64,000 nt of DNA. Origin: Glandiceps talaboti (taxonomy: Eukaryota; Hemichordata; Enteropneusta; Spengelidae). Of this stretch, positions 32,901 through 43,759 are shown in pieces. Every line of letters starts with the position of its first letter. The stretch's first letter is position 1. Made by a program: the position numbers and the translations under genes. The stretch lies in NCBI RefSeq assembly GCF_964340395.1, contig NC_135566.1:15359001-15423000 (forward strand), read 5' to 3'. The notes under the pieces were generated by a model. It did no database searches. It was not told the DNA's origin and saw only the letters and a list, made by a program, of their open reading frames with translations.

Positions 32901-34602
32901 TGTTTTACAATTTATTGAGTTACAAACAAGTACTTGGTATATGCTGTTTCACATTTCTTTTCAAGTAAAAAAATATAGTAGAGTTCCAAAATAAATGCCC
33001 AATTCCCCTCCATATGGCCACTTTTAAGGCCTGTCACCGTATGTATAGGGTGTAATTACATAGAGTTACAGAAACCAAAGTAAGGGAATTGCAAACCTCC
33101 ACCCCAGTTCAATTTTTGCTGGTAGAGAGAGGAATATTTATTATGGCAAAAATGCATACAATCTCAAAAATAGTCAAAATAAAGACTTTATGATGCATCT
33201 CCAGCCGATTTAATACGCTCTAGAATTGTTGAAAGATTGTTGTCATAAGTGAATCATCTTATTACTGAAGAATGTTTTTTTCTGTTCTTTTTTAAACATC
33301 TTGTATCAACCAAGACCCAGTTTGTAGATGTGGTTTGCCTGAATAGTTACTATTCATGGTACTCTGACACAGGTCACCCAGAGGTCATTCAACTCCAGCT
33401 AGAATACAACCTGAGACAGTGGTTTAAAACCAGGAATAAACCAATCATGCAGACAGAGTATGGTGCTGGTAGTGTTATTGGAATACACATGGTGAGGAGT
33501 GTATTAAAATTAGTGTAGGGCAACTGGTGCTGATTGGTGCAAATGCAAATGATGTCACAAATATGCAAATAATCATCTGAGTAAACATTTTCTGATTACA
33601 TATCTAGAGAGAGTATGTAGAGTCACTGAGAACTAGATGACAGTAACAAAAATATCATTTTGTGTTCTGCTTCATCATAGAGTTGACAATACGTATACAT
33701 TGCTTTTTTTATCAGCAGTCAAAACATATTTGTTTTGAGAAATATTTCTGATAAACAAAGTTTGAGAGTACAATTTCCCCGATGTTCACTTCAAAGTTGA
33801 AGCAGAATACTAGAATATTGAGTCAATGTGTGTAATTAGATATTGTTCCCCAATATTTTTCTTCGTTCAGGAAAGGAAAATATGAGTGACCTAAGGGGTC
33901 CTTGTCACTATGAGATGCAAGATGAGTAGTGACAACCCTTGGGTAATGAGTATTTTCCGGCTGAATGAACAAAAATATTGGAGAATAACATAATTATACC
34001 ACTGCCAGTAATATCAAAGAAAAATGGGAGAAAGTACTCACAATTTAGAATGTTTTGACTCATATTTCGTACAATGTACACAGCAGAACAAGTGACGTAG
34101 ACGTACATTGTTGTGACATTGAAAGATCAGAGTATATATTCCATATTTTTTGTTGAACATGGCTTGTGCATAGTATAATTTTTATTACAGGATCCTCACA
34201 TGGCGTTCTCTGAAGACTACCAGTCGGAAGTTTTGGAAGAACATTTCAAAATATTTGACAAATTGAGAAAAGAATTCTTTGTAGGAGAAATGGTTTGGAA
34301 CTTTGCTGATTTTATGACAGCACAAGGTAAATTTAAATGGAGGTTTCTGATTGGTGGTAGTGACTTTCCGAACGTGATTTCTGATGCATTGATTTTTTTT
34401 CTTGAAATTTAATTTCACATTGTCTTCAAATAACCTGTTAAAATATGTAAGTTACAGTACCCCGGTAACTGCAATTCAAATGATGCAATTGTTGGTACGT
34501 TTTCCTTCTTCCTTTCACCCAGGAACAAATAGAGTGGTTGGTAACAGAAAAGGAGTATTTACCCGACAACGCCAACCCAAGATGGCCGCCTACACACTCT
34601 GA
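25833..34602 (+). CDS. GUSB: Beta-glucuronidase, tandem copy 3 (12 exons, shortened C terminus)
   Basis: Exons are 25833-26057, 26975-27157, 28117-28292, 28571-28713, 29656-29858, 30284-30424, 30767-30942, 31877-32026, 32415-32502, 33315-33491, 34191-34326 and 34523-34602. They give 625 residues. Catalytic E453 and E543 and the NSYYSWY tyrosine are kept. Differences from copies 1 and 2 are two extra glycines in exon 5 (GGGGGGQGN), exon 9 three codons shorter, a non-consensus exon 7 donor (GTTGAG), an exon 10 acceptor with a weak local tract (ACCAAG), and a TGA at 34600-34602 where copy 1 has CGA. The stop removes the last 16 residues; the old stop is still recognisable at 34648-34650. The 3' introns are unrelated in sequence to those of copies 1 and 2, so this half is the older lineage. 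Probably still expressed, since the rest of the frame is open, but the lost C-terminal helix of the TIM barrel may affect folding. Confidence 0.93.
26790..26916. repeat. (GA)n/(GACA)n repeat, GUSB3 intron 1
   Basis: Homologous to 16980-17121, with different unit numbers. Confidence 0.93.
27282..27668. repeat. 129-bp tandem repeat, three units, in GUSB3 intron 2
   Basis: Units begin at 27282, 27411 and 27540, at GTTGTAAATGGTCTAGTTG or GTTGTGAATGATCTAGTTG. The period is exactly 129 bp. Copy 2 has a single unit at about 17511-17640, so the array expanded in copy 3 or contracted in copy 2. It also produces a spurious open frame on the minus strand. Confidence 0.85.
28391..28580 (+). repeat. Iterated exon-4 acceptor region, GUSB copy 3 (5 units)
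   Basis: ATCCACCTGGTTA recurs at 28391, 28439, 28483, 28528 and 28573. There are intact TTTTCTAG acceptors before 28526 and 28571, 45 nt apart. The extra segment would read [15 protein letters not shown] in frame. Confidence 0.88.
28911..29279. mobile_element. TIR element (TAGTCTCGGTTACCCAGAC) in GUSB3 intron 4
   Basis: About 50 bp of terminal inverted repeat runs from TAGTCTCGGTTACCCAGAC through CCACTGGGGGCT to ACCA, mirrored at the right end with few mismatches. The arms begin and end at TA. The internal part has no coding capacity. It is absent from intron 4 of copies 1 and 2. It is a MITE-like insertion. Confidence 0.82.
30452..30620 (+). repeat. Dispersed repeat, also at about 36677-36840
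   Basis: Both places share ACATTTTCATAAACTA, GAGTCATTTCA, CGATTTTACA (GATTTTACATCAC here), TTGATCTTGTGCATTTAT and TTGCATCAT in the same order. This copy is in GUSB3 intron 6; the other is intergenic. The family is unknown. Confidence 0.6.
32722..33003. mobile_element. Inverted-repeat element in GUSB3 intron 9
   Basis: The left arm (about 32725-32840, from ATTTATTTTGGAATTTTAAT to AACTCAATAAATTGTAAAA) is mirrored by 32900-33000 with moderate divergence. A related single arm lies at about 404-520 in PES1 intron 7, with a partial inverted one near 899-930. Flanking intron sequence (CATATGGCCACTTT) is shared with intron 9 of copies 1 and 2. Confidence 0.65.
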
Positions 34603-35249
34603 GATCACTACCAAGCTATCATCAACTCAACAACCAAATATTATCCTTGATAACAGCAACAAGGGCTGAAGTGACACTGTCCCAAATATCAACTCTAAGT
34701 GCAATTCTTTGGACACGGTTTTTGTGTCTAAAATTGAAATTTTTTAAAAATAAAATAGTTACTTTAAACTGCAGGATTTCAATCAGATAAGTGGTACTGG
34801 TAGCTCTGGGTTTATTGGAATATATAAACATTGTATCACTAGTTGAGCATAAACTTATATGGTTACACCTTACTTTATATGATAATTTTTATATTCAATA
34901 TGTCTGCGTAGAAAGTTACGCAATATGCACATCAGCTGAATTGAAATATGTGAATAAATAAATAGCTTTTTTTTGGACATTGACAATCAATTTGCAGTAT
35001 TACAGTAATGATATCTGCTCATATTTTCAGCAAACTTAATTTGTAAGTTTTACTGAGTGTAATTTGATTAAAATAAATCACAAAAAATATGACAAAGGTG
35101 ATACAAAGATTCAAAAGGAAAGAAACCATGTGGATTGAGTATATGTATGTTTATCAAACAATACAGTAATCCTATGCAAACAGATGGTATTTGGCTTTTT
35201 AATATGAATTGTGTGTTTCCATTAATAATTCACATGTGTAATTGCATTA

Positions 35250-35640
35250 CTTATTGCATCTATGGGTCGGTCGGTTGGTTGATTTTTAAAAAAAAAGGAA
35301 AAACATAAAAATCATCTTCATGTTTCTCTGACTCTCCTTTTCTTCCTCTCTATCTTCTGTTTATTGGATTCCTGGTAACAATCCTTTCTCAACTCCTCTA
35401 CACAATTGGCATGTTCTCAACCCCCCCCCCCCCTTGAATAACCTCCATCATGAAAGAAATACTATGTCGTCGCCACTGCCATGACTGTAGATGATGTTGG
35501 CAATCCAGATACTTGCTTATTCTTGCCAGAGAGCACTGTTCCACAAAATATAAAGGAAATTATTATTTTTTTTTTTTTGATGTCAGAGCTGAAAATTTGG
35601 ATCAGTCAGGTAATGAGAAACATGGAGAAACATCCAGGAA
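35250..35640. mobile_element. Degraded GGGTGACCC-family element downstream of GUSB3
   Basis: The internal sequence matches the elements in intron 11 of copies 1 and 2 (TATGGGTCGGTCGGTTG, TTTATTGGATTCCTGGTAAC, poly-C, CTGAAAATTTGGATCAGT). The GTGACCC termini are not recognisable. Here it is outside the gene, so it is a separate insertion rather than part of the GUSB duplication. Confidence 0.55.
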
Positions 35641-35784
35641 AGTGGACTTCTCATGTGCATTGACACAGATCACTTACTTTCTCTGATCTTGTGCCATAGC
35701 TAATAACCATCTACCCATCCTTTTTGGCCAAATATTGATTAGATAAAAGACCTTAGACAAAATCCTAGGCAGTAGAGGGAAGGC

Positions 35785-35878
35785 TGGTCTAGTTCCTGAT
35801 GATCATATTCCGATTTTACTCTACGTTATCTTCACTATTAGTGTAAAATTGGAACACGGTCGTCAGGAACTAGACTAG
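35785..35878. repeat. Small foldback (about 35-bp arms)
   Basis: TGGTCTAGTTCCTGATGA ... CCGATTTTAC is mirrored by GTAAAATTGG ... TCGTCAGGAACTAGACTA with a short spacer. Possibly a MITE remnant. Confidence 0.6.
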
Positions 35879-37589
35879 GGAAAGGCAAAATCCAAATATT
35901 CCCACATGACCAGGATACTAGGCTAATGTTTACAATCTAACCTTCAGTGTGTGGACAGCCTTCTTTTGAAATGTCAGTTGAAGCTAGATTTATAGATTTT
36001 GATATGATACCATTGTTTTAAAGAGTAAATATTTGAATAAATATGAACATTTCTGATTTATATGTATGTTCACAAATGACATATGTTCGTTATGCAAACC
36101 AAGACATGTATAGAGAGAAATTTGCTGGATACTTAGTTTGATAATATTTTGAAAAGCTTATCTTTAGTATGATAAATGTGAAATGTATATTTTTTTTAAA
36201 TATTCAAAACTTATCTCGTGACATTGTAATTTACAGCAAGCAGTAAATAATGTTTAAGGACATTTATCAAAGTTTATCTTTGAAATGCTTGTTGTGATAA
36301 ATGTAGTCTGGATGCCAACGTGGTCTCTAACTGAGCGTGAGTGGAGGTGTAAATAAATAGACTATGGTAAAATGGGGGTATCTGATAATTTAGTCTAGCT
36401 GGTAGACACTTGGGCTATTCTGCCAACTTTAAAAGTGACCACAGGTCTGACCACTGTTGAGGGCTTACGCACCTGTGGTAGTGTCATCCTTGGAGTTTTT
36501 TTTCAGCAACCTTCCAAATACAGATCTGAGACCTTTAACTACATGTACTTAATAATGCGCATAAAGGCCAATGTTTGGTTAGGATCAACATTTTGTTGTG
36601 AAAATAGTTGTTTGACAGAGTTATGGCAAATTTTGGACTTGAAAAAATGAGTGGTCCATCCCAATGGCTCCACTGGTAAAGGGGAACACCACTCCAGGAA
36701 ATAGAGACATTTTCATAAACTACAAGTTCTGGCGAGTCATTTCACGATTTTACACCACCTACAGTTACTTACGATTTCAGTGAAACATCAGTTGATCTTG
36801 TGCATTTATCTTTGCTGTGGGCCATTGCATCATGGGAGATAGCAGAAATACATTATTCAATGGTTGAACACTGAATATTCATGATTACAAAATAGATACA
36901 CTTCGGTGTGAAACAGCAAAAATTTAAATATTCATATTGTTACGTAGTCTATACTTGACTTCAAAATAGGGTAGTCATCTGTGAAATGATTGGTATACAT
37001 CATAATGTTTTATCAACTTCTGAAAACCCCCACACCTGTATCATTGCATCCACACTTACACCAAAGAAGGCTAAGACATGATATAATGCAATGACATGTC
37101 ATGTTTATTCAGTCTCAGAAAGTTTACAAATCCCTGAAACTTTAAATCCAAGTTTGCCATTACACAAAAAATGACAGTGAATTGTTACAAATTAGCATCC
37201 TGATGTCATACTGTAAACCTTAACATTTCTACCACTTGAATATCGTTCTATTTTACAGATTTTAACAAATTCCCAAAGATGTTCCTCAAGTTACTATAAA
37301 ATCTGGTGTATTGTGTTAAGGTACAAGAAGACGTTTCAGTCACAACGTTGTTATCTTCCCGTATTTTTTGTCCAGCAAAATAAAATGAAATTAGTCTTCA
37401 ACATTTCAGCATTACAGTATTTAGGCCATGTTGGTATTCTTGTCATTTGGACCGTGCACTAAATTATCACAAAACCATTCATATCTTTGACAATCAGCCT
37501 CTCATTTTCAGGATACTTTTGTTGCTATTTTTGTTAAACACCTCGATCAATGACACTACAGACAATATTATTGTTATTGTTTAGAACTC

Positions 37590-37850
37590 CGCCCTCACCA
37601 GCCTCTCATTTGACTGATGTGTGAGGGCGCCCTGTCATGGCGTACCTTACAGACTATTTAGAACTTTGCTGTTTCTTTTTTTAGTTATTAAACAATGAAA
37701 CTTTGATTTTTCCATTCCCTAAAGCTTCTGTAATCATGAACAGCAAATAGCAGAAGCATTAGACTGTAAGATACATCATGTCACTCCGCCCTCACTGGCT
37801 GCCACTCTTGATGTGTGAGGGCGCCCTGTCATAATGTACCTTAACAGACC
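37590..37850. mobile_element. Two copies of a short TIR repeat (GATGTGTGAGGGCGCCCTGT family)
   Basis: Copies at about 37587-37660 and 37757-37850 share CTCCGCCCTCAC and GATGTGTGAGGGCGCCCTGT, then TACCTTA(A)CAGAC. An inverted relative is at about 62226-62338. Ends of the form TAGAC/GTAAG suggest TIRs. Confidence 0.6.
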
Positions 37851-39105
37851 ACAGGAACATCTCCTGCGATTAAATAAAAATTAATAATAACGATTTTACA
37901 CATTTCTTCATTTTAAATACTTATGTTGTTGACTCCAAATACATTGTTCATGTAACTGACAGTTGAGAAGAAAAGTATAGCTGCGCCCATAGTTGGTAAT
38001 GATTTGGCTTGCTTTAGCAGACAATATAAATAACTACATTTCAACACAAAATGCAAATAGCAGTTAAAGTTTGTAAAGTGTTAGACTATATCAGAAAGGC
38101 ACATGTCAAAATTGTACAAAAATAAATAAAAATAATAATAATATGTAGTGTTTATCATCTCATCGCTTTCAGTGTTATACAGTGAAGTTATTGGTAATGT
38201 ACTACCTCTAAAAAAACACAAAATCCTTATCAAGAAATGAAATAATTTATTATTTATTTGAAATATCAGCAAATAGTGCAGACAAAAAAGTTGGTTGTGC
38301 TCATGTCTTTCAGTTGTGCGTATCAATTAGTAAATCCAACAAGAATATCATTTTGTACACTACAACTTACAACTAGTAACACTGAAGTAAAGCACTTTCT
38401 GTATGTGCTACACTTATGTAAATTACTTTCTATCTAACCTTGCCTATCGTTAATAAATCTAAGTTATCTCATAAAATCAACAACAAATATCCACAAATTT
38501 TTAAATAAAAGTTCAATATATTACATTTCACTGAAAACTTCATTTTCTACAGTAGCCAAGTATCTTGACATTTGCAAAATACAAATCCAATATGGCTGCC
38601 ATAAAGAGCTGTGAAGTTTTGTTGCCATAGAAACAAGTCTAATCATTTGTTTGTTGTGTCATCCATGATATGTACATATAAGGCTTGATTTCAGTCAGAA
38701 AATTTTCAAAAAAGGCTCAACTTTAACACTGTGCTCCTAAGAATCACGTCACCTGCATGGCAAAAAAGTGGAAATATTCTAGAGAATGTGAGATTGTATC
38801 CGTCAAGGAAAATAATAAGCTACAAATTTAAAAAAAAATGTTTTAGTCGTATTCTTTTGTGATTTTTAAGTGTACACCACAGTAACACTAATCGTAGTTG
38901 TCATAATTCTAACACTATTTTTGAGAAAAAAAACTCATTTTCCTTACTTGAAATGTACACTGAAATTTTACAGAAACTAACATACAATAACACAAGCATA
39001 AGTTTTGAAACTGACCACAGTTGAATAAGGCAATGTCAGGCATAAGATGTACACAGCTTTTAAAGTGGAGTATATGTCATTAAACAAACACACAAACATC
39101 TTAGT

Positions 39106-42100
39106 CTACAATCCCTGATTTGATGTAAAGTCTGGTAGGTTGCCAAGGGTAACGGGTGATGTAATCCCAAGTTCTTGTTGTAGTGCCACCATATCATCTT
39201 GATCTAAGTGTCGTACGTCCAACCAATCAGCAATCAGTGATGCCGACAGTGGTGCAGAATCAAGTCTGATACTGAAAGAAATGTAGACGAGAGAAATATT
39301 ATAATATATTCAAATAAATAAAATCATATTCTACTATCAGCATTAACTTTTTTTTGGAACAAACTGAACCACAACGCTCTTTAGGCAAAAACAAAATAAT
39401 TGTTTCTGGTCACTTAAATACCCCCGCATTGATCTTTTTTTGTGTGTGTTTTTCCAGCCCATGCAGTCTGCAGATCCAGGGGAAAAGACAAAAATAACCC
39501 TCCCTTCATTAATTGCTATTTCAGTGAAGACAACCCATAAATAGTACCGGTAGATTGCGTGACAGGTTTGTTGAGAATTACAAAAAAAAAAGTGTCATCT
39601 TTAGCCAAAATGTCCTGACCAGAAACAAGTCACAATTCTCTTTTTTTGGCCTTATCAGTATGAGTTATGCAATCATTTTTAAGATATGAAATACTAAAAT
39701 CACTCGTAAGAATCACTGATTGTGAAAATGAGTTTATTTCCAACGTTGTCATTCCTCCATCTTGGCAAAAAGTGTAACATTGTTTTCAGATTCAAATATG
39801 GATAAACAAATGTAAAAAATTGTCTAACGTTTGTTGTTGTGATATTAATTCTACTCACCCATCACATATAGTTGTATTTGTAATCTGCATTGTTGTGGTT
39901 GTTGGTGGTGGTGGTGGCTGTGGTGGTGGTACACCCAGTGACTGATGTAGTAATTCATCGATATCAAACCCCAATCCATAGCCACTACCATCACCCTTAG
40001 GTGTTAGTTGAAGTGATGGTGGTAAAGTATCTTCCATAATGTTCCGTGACAGTTGTTTTGTTACCATAGCAATATCAGGAGGGGATGAAGTTGTTTTAGC
40101 ATACAGATCTCTGTCTGGAAGCTGGATACTTGGCTGATCTGTAGATACACATAGACTTGGGTAGGAGTTCATATGTTTCCCTGTATGGAGTGGTGTCGCG
40201 CCGATTTCCACATGTCCATATTTAGCGTGTTCCCTCTTTTTGTCTTCCATCGCATCACTGTATGATGGCGGGGATGGTACGTTCACGGTTGCCGGGGGAG
40301 ACGATAAAGTGATTGGCGGAGATGGTGTGTCTCTTTCATTGGGTGTTCTGTATTCATATGGACTCACAATTTGAGAACTTGTGGATGACGTTGGTTGAAC
40401 CCGAGGAAGTAAGGCTGTTTTCACATTTTGTGTGATTGGAATTTGACTGTCAATGACTGTTGAACTCGGAATCAGCTGGTGTGAGGTAGTCGTAGGAAAG
40501 TATTGCTGGTTAGGTTGTGTCACAGTCAAACTTTGCTGTTGTACAAACTGGCTAGACTCTGGATTAGCCACCAACTGGCAAGGTTGGGAACTTGGCTCTT
40601 CTGTTTGATCAGTTTCTTTCACACTGGAGTCAAGTTCTATTCCTTCTAAAAGTTGTACTGGAAGTGTTTGCCTAAGAAGAGGTGTTGATCTTGTACCTGG
40701 GTTTAGACCTGAATTCTCAAAGTTTGGTTGAGGCTGGTTAACACTGGATGCTTGTAAAGTTGGTTGTAACTGATCAATGTCAATTGTTTGTAATGCTGGC
40801 TGGTTAACGCTAGTTTGTGGCAACGTTGGTTGTTGCTGGTTAACACTGGGTTGTGGTAATGTTGGTTGTTGCTGGTCCACAACTGAAGTCTGCAACGTTT
40901 GTGGTTGGTTGATTGTGACATGAGGGGTCTGTGACTCAGCTTTGATTGGCTGGGACAATGTAGCACAGTGTTGTGATTGATTCAAATCAACGATGGTCTG
41001 ATTTACAGGAGCCAATGGCTGATTGAAGGCCACCTGGCCAACAGACGATGTGATTGGTATAAACCCTGTAATAGTAGGTTGATTAGCAGCACTTGTTCCA
41101 AGCTGCGAATTGCTGCCAAGTCTTTTTCTCTTATCAGCCTTCAAATCTTTCAAATCTTTCAGGTGTTGTCTGATTGGATGCACAAATGGTGTCGTTACTT
41201 TCCGCATTTTATTCCACCTTTCCAACATCTGCCTGTCACTCTCTGTCAACAATAAATTTTCAGACACATTCCCCTTTTTCTTCTCTTTCAGCTTCTTTTG
41301 TCTTTCCATGGATCGTTGCAGTTTTTGACGTCGTTTCTCTTCACGTTCTCTCTGTCTGGCAGCGGCTGTTACAGGTTGCTTCTGTCCTCCCTTCTTGCCA
41401 TCAGATTGACATATATTACCTGAAATGAACACAGCAATGTAATAAAGTTACAAAACAAAACAACAGAATATCATCATCAAAGTCATGTTATACAAAAACT
41501 ATACTAATCAAGGTTCGTAGTAGACGGATCGAAACGCCGTATTCATTTCCAATTTATCACTCCAAAGTAACTATATTGTACTGTCATTACTAATAGATAC
41601 ATTTGTGACTTTGCATAGTATGTACACAGTATACTCAACCCCATGTTTTCACACAAAAAAATCTCTGATCAATATATCATATACATGTACTATTTGAAAA
41701 TCTGTCTTGCCAAACATGTTTGCTAAATGTGCAAAAACAACAGAATTCTAAACTATGGCCAAAGAGGGTGTACATCTTAGATGAAACTCGGCCTCACTAT
41801 ATGTATGCTGAGAGAGACATGTTGGAACTTCTCAATGGTGATGGATGACCTATATAGTCAAAACTTTGAGGATTTCTGGAAGGATTACGTTACTGAAATA
41901 GTTTTCCAAAATTTTCCAAAGTAATGCAATAATTGACTCAGAAATATCTTACCTGACTGTTCCTTCATCCTATTTCTCATTGCTGAATTCAACAACGCAG
42001 CTTTAATCAAAGCCTTCGTATCCATGGAAACTGTCTTTTGCAATGTGCTATCCAACTTTTTATCATCCTTGCTGGTTGCCAAGGCAACCTCCTCCTCCCC

Positions 42101-43741
42101 TTCAAGATCATCCTTTGCCCCTTCCCCTTTTGCACTGAGCATTACTACATCTGTTGATGGCAGGTCAAGTGATGCAGCCTCCTTTGCTGCCATGGTTATA
42201 GAGTCTTTATCCACAGGCAACGAAGCACTCTTCATCACTACATCATTTGAAGTGTCATTAATTTTCTGGATCTGTGGTACAAGGAGATTAGACGGGGGTG
42301 GGACATTCATCTGTTTATGATCGACTAATTCTGAAGATTTCATAGCCACGTCGAGAGGCTTCAACACTGAATCTATATTTCCGATGACCAAGCTGTCAGT
42401 ATTCTGTGGAAAGTGTTTCAATGTTTTGTCATCACCATGGTTTTGATCTTCAGTTGATTTATCCTTGGTGGTAGACTCTAATAAATTTTGCCACTGTGTA
42501 AACAAAGAGGTTGTGACATCACTTCCTGTTTGTTTGTTGACTTTCTTCTCACCAGGCAGCGGTTTCTGTTTATTGTCTTGGTCTTGCTTTGGTACTGGTT
42601 TTAAGAAGACCGCCAATGGCACACTTCTGTGTTTCTTAGGTTTATGAAATTCTTTGATGACATTCATGATGGCGCCTTTAATTTCATCCTTCGTTCTCTC
42701 TGTTTTTTCGAAACTGAAATCAAACGGAGGATTGCAGATAGGTTCGGCATTTGGTGTGTGGTACTCGGCTAAGTAAGGATGTTTCAATGCCTGCTCAGCA
42801 TCAATTCTACAAGCTGGGTCAAACATCAACATCTTTGTAAGAAGGTCAAGTGCATCATTGTTGACCTTGGGGAACTTAAGTTTCCATGGCAACGCCAACT
42901 TGTTTCGGTATTTTCCCCTGAAAAAGTTTCTGACCTGGTCGCTATTTATCATATTAAGTATACTATCTGGAGGTGTACCTAAGACTTCCGTGATTAGATC
43001 CATTTGATGCACAAAGTTTTTCCCACGGAACAACGGCTGTCGATTCAACATCTCGGCAAAGATGCATCCTATAGACCAGATATCCACAGCATGCGTATAA
43101 TCATCAGAATAACAAAGCAACTCTGGTGCACGATACCATCGAGTTGCCACGTACGCGGTCATGAAAATCTTATTACTTTCATCAGAGTTACCCTTAGCGT
43201 TAACACCACGAGCCATTCCGAAATCTCCAATTTTTAGATCACAGTTCTCGTCCACTAGCAAATTACTCGGTTTCAAGTCCCTGTGGATAACATTACCTGA
43301 ATGGATATACTTCACACCTCGCAGTATCTGGTACAGAAAATACCGACAATGATCATCGGTTAATTGCTGCTGAGAGTGAATAATCTGGTGTAAATCACTC
43401 TCCATCAGATCCAATACAACGTATACATCTTTAAAATCCTCCAGTGATTCTGAAGGCATTAAAATATCCTTTATTGCTATGACGTTGTCGTGTTTGAAAT
43501 GTTTCAGGATTTTCAGTTCTCGATATGTACGTTTGGCTGTCACTAAAATATCAAAGGCATCTGGTATTTTCTTGATGGCTACTTTCTGGCCAGTTTTCTT
43601 GTTGACTGCAGAACAAACGACCCCGTATGCTCCTGTACCAATATTTTCAATTGGTTTGTACTTTGTGTTCACGAGGTCAAAGTTCACGTCCAGTGACCTC
43701 TTAGAGAGGGCCTGGAGGTTCCGCAATGCAGTGTCTTGCAT
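39106..43741 (-). CDS. MAPK7: ERK5-type MAP kinase (MAPK7) with C-terminal extension; TAY activation motif
   Basis: Coding exons are 43741-41953, 41419-39859 and 39271-39106. The phases close to 1171 residues (human ERK5 816). The start is the ATG at 43741, because the exon begins just upstream at 43759 after a CTTACAG acceptor. The kinase domain has the glycine loop G35-TGAYG-40, K57 in VAIKK, E75, HRD at 153-155, DFG at 173-175, and RWYRAPELL. The activation motif is T195-A196-Y197, whereas the family has T-E-Y. ERK5-specific parts after the kinase are a basic stretch at about 617-645, a second at about 690-696 (KADKRKR, candidate NLS), a long Q/P-rich region, PKGDGSGYGLGFDIDELL and a terminal SASLIADWLD block. 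The family is activated by MEK5 and carries its own transactivation domain, acting through MEF2-type factors. Intron 1 lies in the 5' untranslated region. Identity as ERK5 is secure; activation mode is open. Confidence 0.95.
41954..43741 (-). other. MAPK7: Kinase-encoding exon of MAPK7
   Basis: A single large exon holds the complete kinase domain and continues into the start of the tail (DTKALIKAALLNSAMRNRMK, a stretch shared with vertebrate ERK5). The open frame continues past the GTAAGA donor to 41885, but that part is intronic. The activation-loop codons are at 43159-43151, with the Ala codon GCG at 43156-43154. Confidence 0.85.
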
Positions 43742-43759
43742 TTTTGTTTCTCTTATCAC

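Larger units (their letters stand above)
34603..39105. other. Intergenic region between GUSB3 and MAPK7 (convergent 3' ends)
   Basis: No coding region is supported. It holds the GUSB3 3' flank (candidate AATAAA at 34749 and 34953), a degraded GGGTGACCC-family element (about 35250-35640), a small foldback (35785-35878), dispersed repeats (36677-36840, 37590-37850) and the MAPK7 3' untranslated region. A minus-strand polyadenylation candidate (TTTATT on the plus strand) is at 38246-38258. Confidence 0.7.

Noticed and set aside
25833-34602. Calling GUSB3 a pseudogene
   Set aside because: All 12 exons are open, catalytic residues are kept and only the last 16 residues are lost. Evidence for loss of function is not sufficient.
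41110-41428. Plus-strand frames opposite the MAPK7 tail
   Set aside because: Shadows of the minus-strand coding exon.
43742-43759. Upstream extension of the MAPK7 frame to a GTG at 43759
   Set aside because: That point is the splice acceptor boundary. The first ATG is at 43741, so a GTG start is unnecessary.
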